Positions 54,954 through 64,000 are shown, counted from the stretch's first letter. The stretch is DNA of 64,000 nucleotides from Amazonocrinis nigriterrae CENA67 (GCF_016056305.1 NZ_JAECZC010000023.1:1-64000), one strand, 5' to 3'. The notes: generated by a model from the sequence alone, not told the origin. A program made the numbers and translations.

Positions 54954-55351
54954 TAACTCATATTGTTGTTGTAAACTGCCTACTATCTGCTCTATTGACC
55001 AGCCAGACCAAATCCGAGCAATCTTTTATAACCGCATATCTCACTTGAGAATAAATTCTTAGTATAATATCAAGTTCGGATAAATAGTTATGATTTCCAC
55101 TGTCATTGCACCCCACCCCTAACCCCTCCCCGTGAACGGGGAGGGGAAACTTTGACGCAAGTCAAAGGCGGGGTGGGGTTCTTCGCTTTTTATAAGTAAT
55201 TAAGCAAACTTGATATAACAGCATAATTCCGTTGCAAAAAACTGAAATATTTTTATAGTCAGATAAATATGACTTTAGCTAAAAGCCTGTGAAATTTATT
55301 TGTTGGCGAGACGGAAAGCTGGTGCAAGATATGAATAGAAGGAGAGTGGCT
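54954..55351. other. 398-bp intergenic region with three-hairpin element
   Basis: Holds the palindromic element at 55111-55178 (listed separately) and the ribosome site of the next gene. The frame of the next gene is open upstream to 55289 but is not thought to be translated there. Confidence 0.6.
55111..55178. repeat. Three-way-junction-type palindromic element
   Basis: Outer arms CCCCACCCC (55111-55119) and GGGGTGGGG (55170-55178) enclose two hairpins: CCCCTCCCCG-TGAA-CGGGGAGGGG (55123-55146) and TTTGAC-GCAA-GTCAAA (55151-55166). All stems are perfect. This is the fold of a compact mobile palindromic element, similar to dispersed repeats in many cyanobacterial genomes. Confidence 0.85.
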
Positions 55352-55870
55352 ATGAAAAAAGTAGTGGTGTTTGGCAATTCTGGAGGCGGTAAATCAACTC
55401 TAAGCAAAAGATTATCCCAAATCACTGGTTTGCCACTTCACATCTTGGATAAGATTCAATATCAACCAGGGGGTGCTGAGATACCGCATGAAGAGTATAA
55501 GCGCGCCCATCAGCAAATTTTACTTACTGACCAATGGATTATTGACGGGTTTGGTTGTATGGAAACCCTCTGGCTACGACTTGATGAGGCAGATAGTCTG
55601 GTTTTTGTCGATCTACCGCTATATGTGCATTTCTGGTGGGTAACTAAACGATTCATCACAGGTTATTTTAAACCGCCAGAAGGCTGGCCGCAAAACAGTC
55701 CAATATTGAAGAGTTCACTGACTAGCTACCGCGTGCTTTGGTTATGTCACAAATATTTGACTCCAAAATATCGTGAGTATATCAAGCAGGCTCAAAGCAT
55801 CAAAAGTGTTTATCACATTCGATCAACTAAACAGATTTCGCAATTTTTTGAATTCATTGAATGGGAGTAG
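55352..55870 (+). CDS. Adenylate kinase-like P-loop protein (FlaR/topology-modulation type)
   Basis: A 172-residue P-loop NTPase. Walker A is GNSGGGKST near residue 9-17; LPLHILDKIQYQPGG, WIIDGFG and FVDLPLYVHFWWVTKR follow the pattern of proteins annotated as DNA topology modulation (FlaR) or adenylate-kinase-like. The substrate is unknown. The ATG at 55352 is preferred over ones at 55289 and 55331 because AAGGAGA (55339-55345) lies six bases before it and because Walker A then falls at the family position. Confidence 0.84.
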   Translation: MKKVVVFGNSGGGKSTLSKRLSQITGLPLHILDKIQYQPGGAEIPHEEYKRAHQQILLTDQWIIDGFGCMETLWLRLDEADSLVFVDLPLYVHFWWVTKRFITGYFKPPEGWPQNSPILKSSLTSYRVLWLCHKYLTPKYREYIKQAQSIKSVYHIRSTKQISQFFEFIEWE

Positions 55871-56249
55871 AAAGTAGGGAGTAGGGAGTAGACAACAAAG
55901 AACGCTCAGAATATCACTTTTTGATGATCGCCCTATATTGGGCTTGTTATGCAGCGATCGCCATTCATAGGCGTAGATTTGGATGTTTAAAGCTTATCCT
56001 ACCCCTTTTTGAACCCCTTAAATGAATTCGCAACAGTGTATTCGCCAGTTCTAGTCCAAGTTGTTAGACAAGCAACTGGTGAGGGAAAACTTAAAACAAA
56101 ACCCGTGTTGAAAAACTTGATTGTAATTCGTTAGCCAAATGCTACAACAGGACTTACACAGCAAAAATGGCAACATGTATATGAATTGAGAGACAGTTTG
56201 TCTGGTTATTGTCTACTGTGGAATTTAGAATTATAAAGTTGAGAAGTAT
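55871..56249. other. 379-bp intergenic region
   Basis: Contains a weak 48-codon open stretch ending at about 56135 (..VLVQVVRQATGEGKLKT..) with no start codon of note; it may be a chance frame or an old remnant. No repeat array beyond a short GTAGGGAGTAGG run at the start. Confidence 0.4.
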
Positions 56250-57233
56250 ATGAAAGGAAAAATACTACTTGGTATCGCAGTGAATTTAATAGTTTGTGGT
56301 GTCAGCTTTCTACCTATTCAAGCCCAAATACCTCAAAATAATCGACCAAATCCAAATTTGATCAACGCCATCAAAGCCAATATTAGTAAAGATTTTCAGA
56401 ATGTGAATTGGAATGAAATTACATATAAACTTGCTGAGATAGATTTGAATAATGACGGCATTAAAGAAACCCTCATAGGCATTCAACAGGGCTTAGTATG
56501 TAATAATCGTCATTGTCCTGTTTATATTTTTCAAAAAAATGGCAGTAATTATCGCTTCATTTCAGAGGTATTTACTTCACGCGGTGAACTGGAAGTAGCA
56601 GTACTTCCAAATCGAAGTCAAGGTTGGATTAATATTGCTGCTCCCGTATTCACTTATGAACCAAGAGAAATAGCTTGGAGAGTATTTAAATTTGACGGTA
56701 AAAAATACCAGCTTTCTTCCCAAAAATTGAATTATAACCCTCAACAAATCGTGTTGGGAGAAACTTTTGGCTCTAGATTTAATCTAGCAGATTCAGCAGA
56801 CAATAATTCAAGTTATATTGGTCTACGCTACTACAATATAAATTTGCCTAAAGGTCTTCAATACTTAGGAGGCTCGATAGTAGGAGAATTTCAAGATAAT
56901 TTTACCTATGCAGTCAGCCGGATTAAAAAGGGCAATCAGGAAATGTTATGGTTTCAAACCCTTTCAGCACCAGATAGCCAGGGAAAAGTAACTGCTCAAG
57001 TAATTGATGTACTTAATTTACCTCAACTAGGAAAATCAGAGGTGCTTGGATTTGGTGGCTTATGTATGCGAAATGGAGTAAGTGACCCTGAGTTGATAGC
57101 AATTGCTAAATCTGAAGAGACTGAATATTGGAAACAGATAAAAAAGGCATGGCGTTCTAATCGCAGGTTAGGCAAGTTTGAAGAAGTTTCTACTGGCAAC
57201 ATTGTATGCATAAACCCAGGATGGGGAGTGTAA
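56250..57233 (+). CDS. Exported hypothetical protein
   Basis: A 327-residue protein with a Sec signal peptide (1-25, ending IQA). One segment, LAEIDLNNDGIKETLIGIQQG (about 66-86), resembles an FG-GAP/VCBS-like or calcium-binding DxNxDG loop. Two Cys in VCNNRHCPVYIFQ may form a disulfide. The rest is beta-rich with no known domain. Likely periplasmic. Not coupled to neighbours. Confidence 0.7.
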   Translation: MKGKILLGIAVNLIVCGVSFLPIQAQIPQNNRPNPNLINAIKANISKDFQNVNWNEITYKLAEIDLNNDGIKETLIGIQQGLVCNNRHCPVYIFQKNGSNYRFISEVFTSRGELEVAVLPNRSQGWINIAAPVFTYEPREIAWRVFKFDGKKYQLSSQKLNYNPQQIVLGETFGSRFNLADSADNNSSYIGLRYYNINLPKGLQYLGGSIVGEFQDNFTYAVSRIKKGNQEMLWFQTLSAPDSQGKVTAQVIDVLNLPQLGKSEVLGFGGLCMRNGVSDPELIAIAKSEETEYWKQIKKAWRSNRRLGKFEEVSTGNIVCINPGWGV

Positions 57234-57250
57234 ATTGGGGACTGGGTACT

Positions 57251-57274
57251 GGGGAACTCGGGGCCCCCACGACC
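57251..57274. repeat. 24-bp repeat, copy B
   Basis: Exact inverted copy of 50857-50880, lying just past the stop of the exported hypothetical gene; flanked by GGGACTGGGTA-type G-rich units. Confidence 0.9.
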
Positions 57275-57403
57275 AACGGGAGTGGGGATTAGGGGCAATA
57301 GGGACTGGGTATTGGGTAAAACGACAAAAAAATTTTGGGAGAGGCTTTAAATCCCTCCCAAATTGCAGTTTACCTCTTGCTTTCTACTTAACAAAATATC
57401 TTC

Positions 57404-58006
57404 TCAACAAGCACCTACTACTAGTCTGATTTCTCTAATATTCCTCTGTTTGTTGGTAGAAAAGAATAAACCACCATAAGCATCATTGGCATATCCTAAA
57501 CGATTTTCACTATCAATTTTTGATAAAAGCTCACTTGTTGATAATGTTGAGCTATACTCATATGTTGATAAAAGCGTTGAGTATGCTTTGAGAGCCTTAA
57601 TTATGTTATCGCCTACCTTTACCCCTTTTTCAGTGGAATAATAGGAACTATAAGTAGTAATTTGATGTACTTCACTGTTACTTGGATTATTAGTAGTTGA
57701 AAGACCCTCAATTTCTAATCCGTCAAATTTCCAAATAGTAGTATATAAACGAAGATCACAAAAGTCATTATACTTTATAGTTCGACTTTTCGGTTTACCC
57801 AATTTTTTGATAATATCTTTTTCTTTCATGCCCAGTTTAATCCCACCTATGGAGATTTTAGAGGAATCAATTAATTTTTTACTGGACTTTTCAAAAAGAT
57901 GACTACGGTAGTTGGAATTGCTATTTTCACCTATAACTATAGGATTAAAAGGATTAAAGGCAAATACTATGCTAAAAACAATTGCTGCGCCTATCTTTTT
58001 AAGCAT
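57404..58006 (-). CDS. Exported hypothetical protein, BamE/SmpA-like
   Basis: A 200-residue protein with a signal-like N-terminus (about 1-27). The segment IGGIKLGMKEKDIIKKLGKP (about 52-71) matches the SmpA/BamE-type pattern G.k.GMs...v...lG.P, found in many small periplasmic proteins. Ser/Thr/Tyr-rich region at 105-160. Its role is unknown. It is convergent with the gene at 56250. Confidence 0.65.
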   Translation of the reverse strand: MLKKIGAAIVFSIVFAFNPFNPIVIGENSNSNYRSHLFEKSSKKLIDSSKISIGGIKLGMKEKDIIKKLGKPKSRTIKYNDFCDLRLYTTIWKFDGLEIEGLSTTNNPSNSEVHQITTYSSYYSTEKGVKVGDNIIKALKAYSTLLSTYEYSSTLSTSELLSKIDSENRLGYANDAYGGLFFSTNKQRNIREIRLVVGAC

Positions 58007-58127
58007 AACCTCAATGTGAGTAGATTAAGTTAAAGATTATACAATATGTCTAAATAAATGATATTGATAAAATTACTGACCAGTATAGTAATTCTTCCAA
58101 AATCTAAAATCTAAAATGGTATAATTT

Positions 58128-60689
58128 ATGAGTTTGACTGAACAACAGCAAAAAGCAGCCTATGCCAATGGTAGTGTTGCAGTCATAGCAGGTGCGGGAA
58201 CTGGTAAAACCCATATGCTTGCTGAACGTTATTTGTATCAGCTGCGATCGCATGAACTTTCACCTCTAGAGATAGTTGCAGTCACATTTACAGATAAAGC
58301 AGCGGCGGAGTTGCGATCGCGTATTCGGCTTTTGGTCAGTCAGGAATTACCAGAACGTGCTGATATATTAGCAGAACTGGAGGCGGCTCAAATTAGCACT
58401 ATCCACGCCTTAGCAATGCGAATTTGTCGGGAACATCCCCAAGCGGCGGATGTTTCACCGGACTTTACAGTTTTAGATGAACTGGAAGGAATGCTGAGGG
58501 TTAATCAGTGGTTAGATGAAGCATTGGATTGTTTACCTGTAGAACTTTATGAACAAGTTCCTTATTCTTTGATGTCTCAAGCATTGCAGACATTACTCAA
58601 AGACCCGATCGCAGCAAAACAAGCTTTAGCACAAGATACTGAAAAATGGCAGCAATTAGCGCTCTTATTACAAGCAAAAGCTGTGAGTGAACTGTTACAG
58701 CATTCAACTTGGCAACAAGCACGCCTGACTCTACAAAGTTATGTGGGTAAAAATGGCGATCGCTTGGAATTAGAAACACGTCAACCAGCTTTACAAGCAA
58801 TGATTGCTGTAGAATCGGGAGAAAATATTACAGAATCGCTATCGGTAATTGCTGGACTGAAAATTAATGTAGGCAGTAAAAAGAATTGGTCGGATAGAGG
58901 CTTAGAAATTGTTAAACAAACTATCAAAGAACTACGAGATTTAATTGAAAAAGTTCTGAAAGATGGTTTAGTAAGTTTAGAGTTTGGTGCAGTTGATGAG
59001 CAATTAAAAACTATGCTTCCAGCACTGCAAGCAGCGTTTGAGTCAGTAAGAAAGCATATTCATCAAGCAAAACGCCATTCTCGGATTTTGGACTTTGCAG
59101 ATTTGGAAGTTGGCGCACTGCAAGCTTTACAAGATGAACAAGTAAAATTTTATTATGCTCAACGTTGGCAAGCTTTTTTAGTTGATGAATTTCAAGATAC
59201 TAATCCTGTGCAGTCGGAGATATTAGAAATACTCACACAAAATACTTTATTGACTATAGTTGGTGATGCTAAACAATCAATTTATGGATTTCGCCGTGCT
59301 GATGTTGAAGTATTTCAAAGTTGGCGCGATCGCATTATCAGTTGTGGCGGCAAGGAAGAGATTTTAACTATTAGTTTCCGTACTCACAAACTCTTGGTGA
59401 ATAATATCAATCATATATTTGCTCCATTACTAAATAATTTACACCAAAATTTAGATGCCCATCGCCGTGAATCTCCTAATTCTCACCCATCAATACAAGT
59501 TTATACAGTACAAGCAGAGTCAGATATCAATAAACCCCAACGTTTGAGAGTAGAAGCTAGTCATCTAGCGAAATTACTCAAACAAATGCTAGATGAGGGA
59601 ACCCCAGTTTATGACAAAAAAACTCAATCTCTGCGTCCAATGAAGCCTAGAGATATTGCAATTTTGTCCCGCACTTGGGAACCTTTAGAAGTTTACGGCG
59701 AAGCTTTAGCAAGTGTGGGAATTCCCATTGCTTTGGCTGGGGGTGGTAATTTATTGGGGACACGAGAAGCCAAAGATGCTTGGGCATTGTTGCGTTTTTT
59801 GGCAGATCCCAGTGATGATTTAGCTTTAGTAGCTGTGCTGCGTAGTCCGTTTTTTGCAGTTAGTGATCGAGTTTTGTTTACTTTTGTCCAAAATCAAGAA
59901 GATTATACCACAGAACAAGACGAAAAAGCGAAAACTAACTGGTGGCAAAAGCTCAAATTATCTGATATTCCTGAATTGCAGCGACCTGTGCAAGTGTTGG
60001 GTGAATTGTTGGGCGATCGCAATTTAGAACCCCCAACTCGCCTTTTACAAATAGCAAATCATCTTACTGGTTACACTGCTGTGATTACTAACTTACCGGG
60101 TGCAGCACGACGAGAAGCAGACTGGCGAGGTTTTGTAGAGTTAGTACGCCAGTTAGAACATGGTAGCAATGATGTTTTTACCGCAGTACGCCGCCTTAAA
60201 CAATTAGCAGCAGCAGAAATACAAATACCTCGTTTACCCTTATCAGCTAATGATGCAGTGGCTTTAATGACCATCCATGCTGCTAAAGGCTTGGAGTGGT
60301 CAGTTGTAGTTATTCCAGACTTAACTCGTTCTCAACCTCATACCAGCGAAACAGTTTACTTTGACCCTGCATATGGTGTTGCTTTGAAGCTAGAAGATGA
60401 GCAAGGTGAAACACAAAAGCCAGTGCTATATCTATGTTTAGAACATTTGCGGAAAACCAGGGAAGAAGCAGAAGCTTTGCGAGTATTGTATGTAGCTTTA
60501 ACTCGTGCGCGAGATCAACTAATTCTAACTGCAACCGATGCATCTGGTGGTAGTTTATCTAGGCTAGAACCTGGCTTAACTGCTGCGGGAATTGCCATTA
60601 ATACTATTCCCTTTAATCCAGAACTTGCACAACCCCCAGTACCGCCAGAACCACCTTTACCACCAGAACCCCATAGGTTACTAATCTAA
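58128..60689 (+). CDS. UvrD/AddA-like DNA helicase lacking the nuclease domain
   Basis: An 853-residue superfamily 1 helicase. Motif I is AGAGTGKTHM (22-31); AVTFTDKAAAELRSRI is motif Ia; VDEFQDTNPVQ is motif II; GDAKQSIYGFRRADV is motif III; MTIHAAKGLEW is motif V; VALTRARDQ is motif VI. These are closest to AddA/RecB. Typical AddA is about 1200 residues with a C-terminal nuclease; here the protein ends after motif VI with a Pro-rich tail. With the AddB-like nuclease at 52332 it could form a one-nuclease complex. Confidence 0.9.
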   Translation: MSLTEQQQKAAYANGSVAVIAGAGTGKTHMLAERYLYQLRSHELSPLEIVAVTFTDKAAAELRSRIRLLVSQELPERADILAELEAAQISTIHALAMRICREHPQAADVSPDFTVLDELEGMLRVNQWLDEALDCLPVELYEQVPYSLMSQALQTLLKDPIAAKQALAQDTEKWQQLALLLQAKAVSELLQHSTWQQARLTLQSYVGKNGDRLELETRQPALQAMIAVESGENITESLSVIAGLKINVGSKKNWSDRGLEIVKQTIKELRDLIEKVLKDGLVSLEFGAVDEQLKTMLPALQAAFESVRKHIHQAKRHSRILDFADLEVGALQALQDEQVKFYYAQRWQAFLVDEFQDTNPVQSEILEILTQNTLLTIVGDAKQSIYGFRRADVEVFQSWRDRIISCGGKEEILTISFRTHKLLVNNINHIFAPLLNNLHQNLDAHRRESPNSHPSIQVYTVQAESDINKPQRLRVEASHLAKLLKQMLDEGTPVYDKKTQSLRPMKPRDIAILSRTWEPLEVYGEALASVGIPIALAGGGNLLGTREAKDAWALLRFLADPSDDLALVAVLRSPFFAVSDRVLFTFVQNQEDYTTEQDEKAKTNWWQKLKLSDIPELQRPVQVLGELLGDRNLEPPTRLLQIANHLTGYTAVITNLPGAARREADWRGFVELVRQLEHGSNDVFTAVRRLKQLAAAEIQIPRLPLSANDAVALMTIHAAKGLEWSVVVIPDLTRSQPHTSETVYFDPAYGVALKLEDEQGETQKPVLYLCLEHLRKTREEAEALRVLYVALTRARDQLILTATDASGGSLSRLEPGLTAAGIAINTIPFNPELAQPPVPPEPPLPPEPHRLLI

Positions 60690-61087
60690 AACACATTTAA
60701 TTTGCACAATCACTTCATCAGAAAATCATATAACAAAGTAAATATCCTAAGTATTTTTCGATATTTTCTTTACGCACTTTTTGTTCCGCTTGTCAATGCA
60801 TAAGTTCTAGAAAATTTAAACCAACTAGACGAACCTGCTGTCCCTGCTTATGTAAATGAATGAAACTAGCACATTTTTCAAGGAAGGCTAAAAGCTTTGC
60901 CACATAAGGCTTATAAAATGTGCTAGTTAGGAGTATACCTAAATTTTTTCATAAATCAAATCGGATTCCTATATTAAAAGCAATGCTAGGAGTGTTTAGT
61001 CCTAGCATCTAAAAGTATTGCATTGTAATTGTTCATTGCTGAGTGTGAACAGTCATCAGTCATCAATCATTAATCAACAACTGACTA
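60690..61087. other. 398-bp intergenic region with stem-loops
   Basis: No gene. Contains a 13-bp perfect inverted repeat, ACTAGCACATTTT (60865-60877) and its complement (60915-60927), 37 nt apart, the terminator at 60979-61008, and AGTCATC units (61050-61075). The long stem-loop might be a small RNA or a decayed element. Confidence 0.5.
60979..61008 (-). terminator. Terminator after the antiporter gene
   Basis: Perfect 9-bp arms ATGCTAGGA (60983-60991) and TCCTAGCAT (61000-61008) with an 8-nt loop. On the minus strand the stem is followed by TGCTTTTAATA. It lies 80 bp past the antiporter stop. Confidence 0.65.
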
Positions 61088-63169
61088 TCACGAGTTAGGT
61101 TCTCCCAGCAACACAATTGAACACTTCAATTCTTGAATTACTCGTGTTGTCACTTGACTGACGGCTAACCCACCAGCTGTGCGATAACGAACAGAACGCA
61201 AAACTGCTAAATCAAATGCTTCAGCTTCCCGAATAATGACTCTAGCGATATCATCATCCTTAATGGTTTGAATGTTTGTAGTCACTTGCAATTGGCTTTT
61301 AGCAGCGATATCTGACCATTGAGATGTAAATTTTTCTGTCAAAGTTGGGGGGGTTTTGCGATTGGAGACATGTAACAACACCACCTCTGCTTGATTCACA
61401 TCAGCCAAAATTTGAGCGAACCGCACAGCACCTATAGTTTGTCGCGTTAAATCTCCAACTGGCACCAGAATTCTTTTGATGGTTGTAGGACTACTCAACA
61501 GACGTGTTACCGCTACCTGACAGTGAGAAGACCAGAAAACGCTATCAATTACACTACCAAACAAGCGGGCACGCAAGCCTGTTGTCCGCGACCAACCCAT
61601 CACCACCAAATTGGCATTTTGTTCTCGACTGGCGCGGCTAATTCCCAAAGCTGCATCATCATCAATCCGAATTGCAGGTGATACTTCCACGCCAAATTCT
61701 TGACTGATTTCTCTAGCAAAATTTAATCTTTGCTTACTTTGATTCAGTGCTATTGATAATTGCGGATCGTCCATCTGTATATGTGCTTTAGTAATAGCTA
61801 ATGCCACAATCCGTCCAGATTCATGACGAGCTAAAAGTGCTGCCATTTCTATTAAATAGCGCTGGGTTTGAGGGTTGTATACTGGTACTATGACAGTGAA
61901 TAGTTCATCACTTTTATCTGCTAACTGGTCTTCAGAATTCCCCCACCAAGTTGTGAGTTTATCTGTTTCTAAATCTACTGGAGAAAGCTGTAATGAAGTA
62001 GCAAATCTTGCCGTTATTACTGGGCCGAGAATCGCAGTCACCAGCATCAGAACAATTACACTGTTTAAGACACCTTCATTAATTAAACGTTCACCAGCAG
62101 CATTGACTGTTTGATAGGCGACTAATGTTGCGGCTAGTGTAGCAGCTACCTGTGGTAGTGACAATGACCACATCGTCAGCAATTCTGCTGTGTTGTAACG
62201 GTAAAGTAATTTGGCGAAGAATGCCGCTATAAATTTGCTGCCAATCAAAGCGACTACAATTGCCAAGGTTAGCCAAATTGAACTCAGAGTTTTGATAAAT
62301 GCAGGAATATCAATCAATAATCCCATGTCTACAAAGAAACAAGGGATAAATAAAACACTGCCAATAAACTCGACTTTTTCTTTAACTGGACTGCGGCCTA
62401 GTACATCATTAACTGCTAAACCTGCTAAAAATGCACCAACAATTTTTTCGACTCCAATTACCTGCGCTCCCACAGATGCTAAAAATAACGCTAGTAAGAT
62501 AAACAAAAACTGGTTACTTTGTTCATCCCCAGAACGGCGAAAAAACTCTTTTCCGGCCCAGTCAAAGCCAAACAAGACAACCACAGCATAAATTGCTAAT
62601 CCACCCAACAAAGTTACTAAACTCAGCGCTGAAAATTCTCCGGCGTGGATGCCGACACAAATTGCTAGCACAAGCAAAGCACCTGTGTCTGTAAAAATCG
62701 TCGCACCAATAGTGACAGTTACAGCTTCATTCGTGACAACTCCCAGCCGACTCACAATTGGATATGCCAACAGAGTATGAGAAGCAAGTAAAGAACCAAT
62801 CAGAACCGAAGCATTCCAACTAAAATTGAATAAATGCCCTACAAGAGTACCAGCAATCATTGGTACTATAAATGTCATAAAACCAAAACCAATTGAGCGA
62901 TTCTTAGTTTTACGAAACTGTTCTAAATCAATTTCTAAACCTGCCACGAACATCAAATAAATTTTGCCAATATCCGAGAGCAGTTTGATAGTGTCAGACT
63001 CCGAGTCTAAAAGCTTTAATCCATTTTGTCCTAATACTACACCTGCCACGAGCAAACCCACTAATCCAGGAAGTCGTAGTTTCTCAAATATCGGGGGTAT
63101 AGTAAAGATAACGGTCAGGAGAATGGTAAATGCAATGATTGGGCTGTCTGCTAACGAGTTCAGTGCCAT
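61088..63169 (-). CDS. CPA2-family cation:proton antiporter with C-terminal universal stress domain
   Basis: A 693-residue protein. Residues 1-390 form a 12-13-helix CPA2 (KefB/NapA-like) Na+/H+ or K+/H+ exchanger, with FTDTGALLVLAI carrying the likely ion-binding Asp and EKIVGAFLAGLAVNDVLGRSPVKEK. Residues ~420-690 hold two universal-stress-protein-like domains (VIVPVYNPQTQRYLIEMAALL.., RILVPVGDLTRQTIGAVRFAQIL). Such fusions are usual in cyanobacteria and may sense nucleotides. A role in pH or salt homeostasis, perhaps at the thylakoid, is inferred from relatives such as NhaS3. Confidence 0.92.
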   Translation of the reverse strand: MALNSLADSPIIAFTILLTVIFTIPPIFEKLRLPGLVGLLVAGVVLGQNGLKLLDSESDTIKLLSDIGKIYLMFVAGLEIDLEQFRKTKNRSIGFGFMTFIVPMIAGTLVGHLFNFSWNASVLIGSLLASHTLLAYPIVSRLGVVTNEAVTVTIGATIFTDTGALLVLAICVGIHAGEFSALSLVTLLGGLAIYAVVVLFGFDWAGKEFFRRSGDEQSNQFLFILLALFLASVGAQVIGVEKIVGAFLAGLAVNDVLGRSPVKEKVEFIGSVLFIPCFFVDMGLLIDIPAFIKTLSSIWLTLAIVVALIGSKFIAAFFAKLLYRYNTAELLTMWSLSLPQVAATLAATLVAYQTVNAAGERLINEGVLNSVIVLMLVTAILGPVITARFATSLQLSPVDLETDKLTTWWGNSEDQLADKSDELFTVIVPVYNPQTQRYLIEMAALLARHESGRIVALAITKAHIQMDDPQLSIALNQSKQRLNFAREISQEFGVEVSPAIRIDDDAALGISRASREQNANLVVMGWSRTTGLRARLFGSVIDSVFWSSHCQVAVTRLLSSPTTIKRILVPVGDLTRQTIGAVRFAQILADVNQAEVVLLHVSNRKTPPTLTEKFTSQWSDIAAKSQLQVTTNIQTIKDDDIARVIIREAEAFDLAVLRSVRYRTAGGLAVSQVTTRVIQELKCSIVLLGEPNS

Positions 63170-63771
63170 GTTTAATTAATAAAACTAAATGGTAAAACTA
63201 ATCACTTAAAAATTTATTTTACTACTTTGATAGGATATTGCTTAATTGTTTATGTATCATTTAAATTTATGGGTTACTACCAATAAAAACCTTAACAGCA
63301 TAAAGGTGACGATGGTATTGTTAATTCTATCTAAAGAAGTGATTGTTTAAATCTTTGGCCATAAATAGTAATGGAATTTTCCGTAACTCAAATAATCCAT
63401 GTCTCAATAGTCATAAATAATATTTATATTTCCAAAATCTTACAAAAATGAAAGAATAACAGTTATGCGTAAAAAACAATCCAACTTAACTAGAGTCAAG
63501 GTTGAATAAAAAATAACCATAATAATTTTTAGATTGACAGAATTCTTTTGTCAATCTCCATTTGGTTCCAAGTTGGAAATTTATCTTAAAAGAAGCTAGC
63601 CGTATTTGTGCAAAGTTAAAATCATCAGTAGCTGACAAACTGGCCTCTCTTTGTACGCCAGTATCATCGCATATGTGTGAGACATTAATCTAGAAAAATT
63701 TGGAAGAGCGTTCTTAAAGGTTGCTATTGGTGATAATTTTAAGCATTGGGAACCCTTAGAAATCAAAGTTT
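63170..63771. promoter_or_regulatory. 602-bp region upstream of chlM
   Basis: AT-rich region between the divergent antiporter and chlM genes, holding both promoters. No gene, repeat array or clear hairpin recognised. No perfect GTAN8TAC site noticed. Confidence 0.5.
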
Positions 63772-64000
63772 ATGAACGCAGCCGACGATAAAACCATTGT
63801 TCGCGAGTATTTCAATTCCACAGGGTTTGACCGCTGGAGGCGGATTTATGGCGATGGCGAAGTCAATAAAGTCCAGCTAGACATCCGCAATGGCCACCAG
63901 CAAACTGTGGATACGGTCATCGGCTGGCTGAAAGCTGATAAAAATTTACCAGAGCTATCGATTTGCGACGCTGGGTGTGGTGTGGGAAGTCTTAGCATCC
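63772..64000 (+). CDS. chlM: Magnesium protoporphyrin IX methyltransferase (partial, runs off the edge)
   Basis: The first 76 codons are present. MNAADDKTIVREYFNSTGFD and RWRRIYGDGEVNKVQLDIR are characteristic of ChlM, and LSICDAGCGVGSLSI is the SAM-binding motif I. The enzyme methylates Mg-protoporphyrin IX in chlorophyll synthesis. The 3' part lies outside the window. Confidence 0.93.
   Translation, partial: MNAADDKTIVREYFNSTGFDRWRRIYGDGEVNKVQLDIRNGHQQTVDTVIGWLKADKNLPELSICDAGCGVGSLSI

Noticed and set aside
56000-56135. 48-codon open stretch (..VLVQVVRQATGEGKLKT..) as a gene
   Set aside because: No start codon with a ribosome site, and a stretch of this length is not unlikely by chance; noted only as a possible remnant.

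Overview
The window reads as chromosome of a filamentous, Nostoc/Anabaena-type cyanobacterium. The evidence is the very frequent HIP1 octamer (GCGATCGC), several 7-bp short tandemly repeated sequences (STRRs) typical of heterocyst-forming strains, a kdp operon carrying the cyanobacterial kdpG gene, a phylloquinone (men) gene cluster, and the start of chlM (chlorophyll synthesis) at the right edge. The species cannot be fixed from the sequence alone. No rRNA, tRNA, intact insertion sequence or prophage was seen.

Layout. 0-4.2 kb: the kdpB-kdpG-kdpC potassium pump genes (kdpA would lie off the left edge, no kdpD follows) and mazG. 4.2-10.5 kb: an aldehyde dehydrogenase, a secreted amidohydrolase, and a sugar uptake pair (oprB-type porin plus sugar-porter permease). 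11.4-17.3 kb: an M48 membrane protease, small hypotheticals including a tandem duplicate, proA, a PIN toxin-antitoxin pair and a three-repeat CRISPR array with no cas genes. 17.4-23.1 kb: phylloquinone genes menF, menA, menC, menE and the DHNA-CoA thioesterase gene; menC and menE both carry in-frame inserts made of heptamer repeats. 23.2-25.7 kb: a kinase-like (APH) gene followed by a HopA1-family gene, the same enzyme pair that dehydrates Ser/Thr in class V lanthipeptides and thioamitides. 27.3-34.0 kb: four same-strand genes: a DUF815 AAA ATPase, a membrane-anchored coiled-coil TerB-C-like protein, a BrxD-like ATPase and an Lhr/BrxHI-like helicase, a possible Ter/BREX-related DNA-processing or defence module. 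34.5-43.8 kb: nagA, purE, an ammonium transporter array with a decayed middle copy, ynfA, a GDSL hydrolase and ispH. 43.9-51.3 kb: gene remnants, a large zinc metalloprotease, a pentapeptide-repeat protein, a PEP-CTERM protein and a lone CRISPR-like repeat. 51.4-64 kb: dienelactone hydrolase, an AddB-like nuclease and an AddA-like helicase 3 kb apart, small secreted proteins, a CPA2 antiporter with a universal-stress tail, and partial chlM.

The most interesting parts are the APH-HopA1 pair with no visible RiPP precursor, the TerB-C/BrxD/helicase module, the STRR invasion of two adjacent essential-pathway genes, and a set of small genome scars: a mazG tail copy 7 kb from mazG, the amt fragment that still has an NtcA-type promoter, a frameshifted gene and an NB-ARC fragment.
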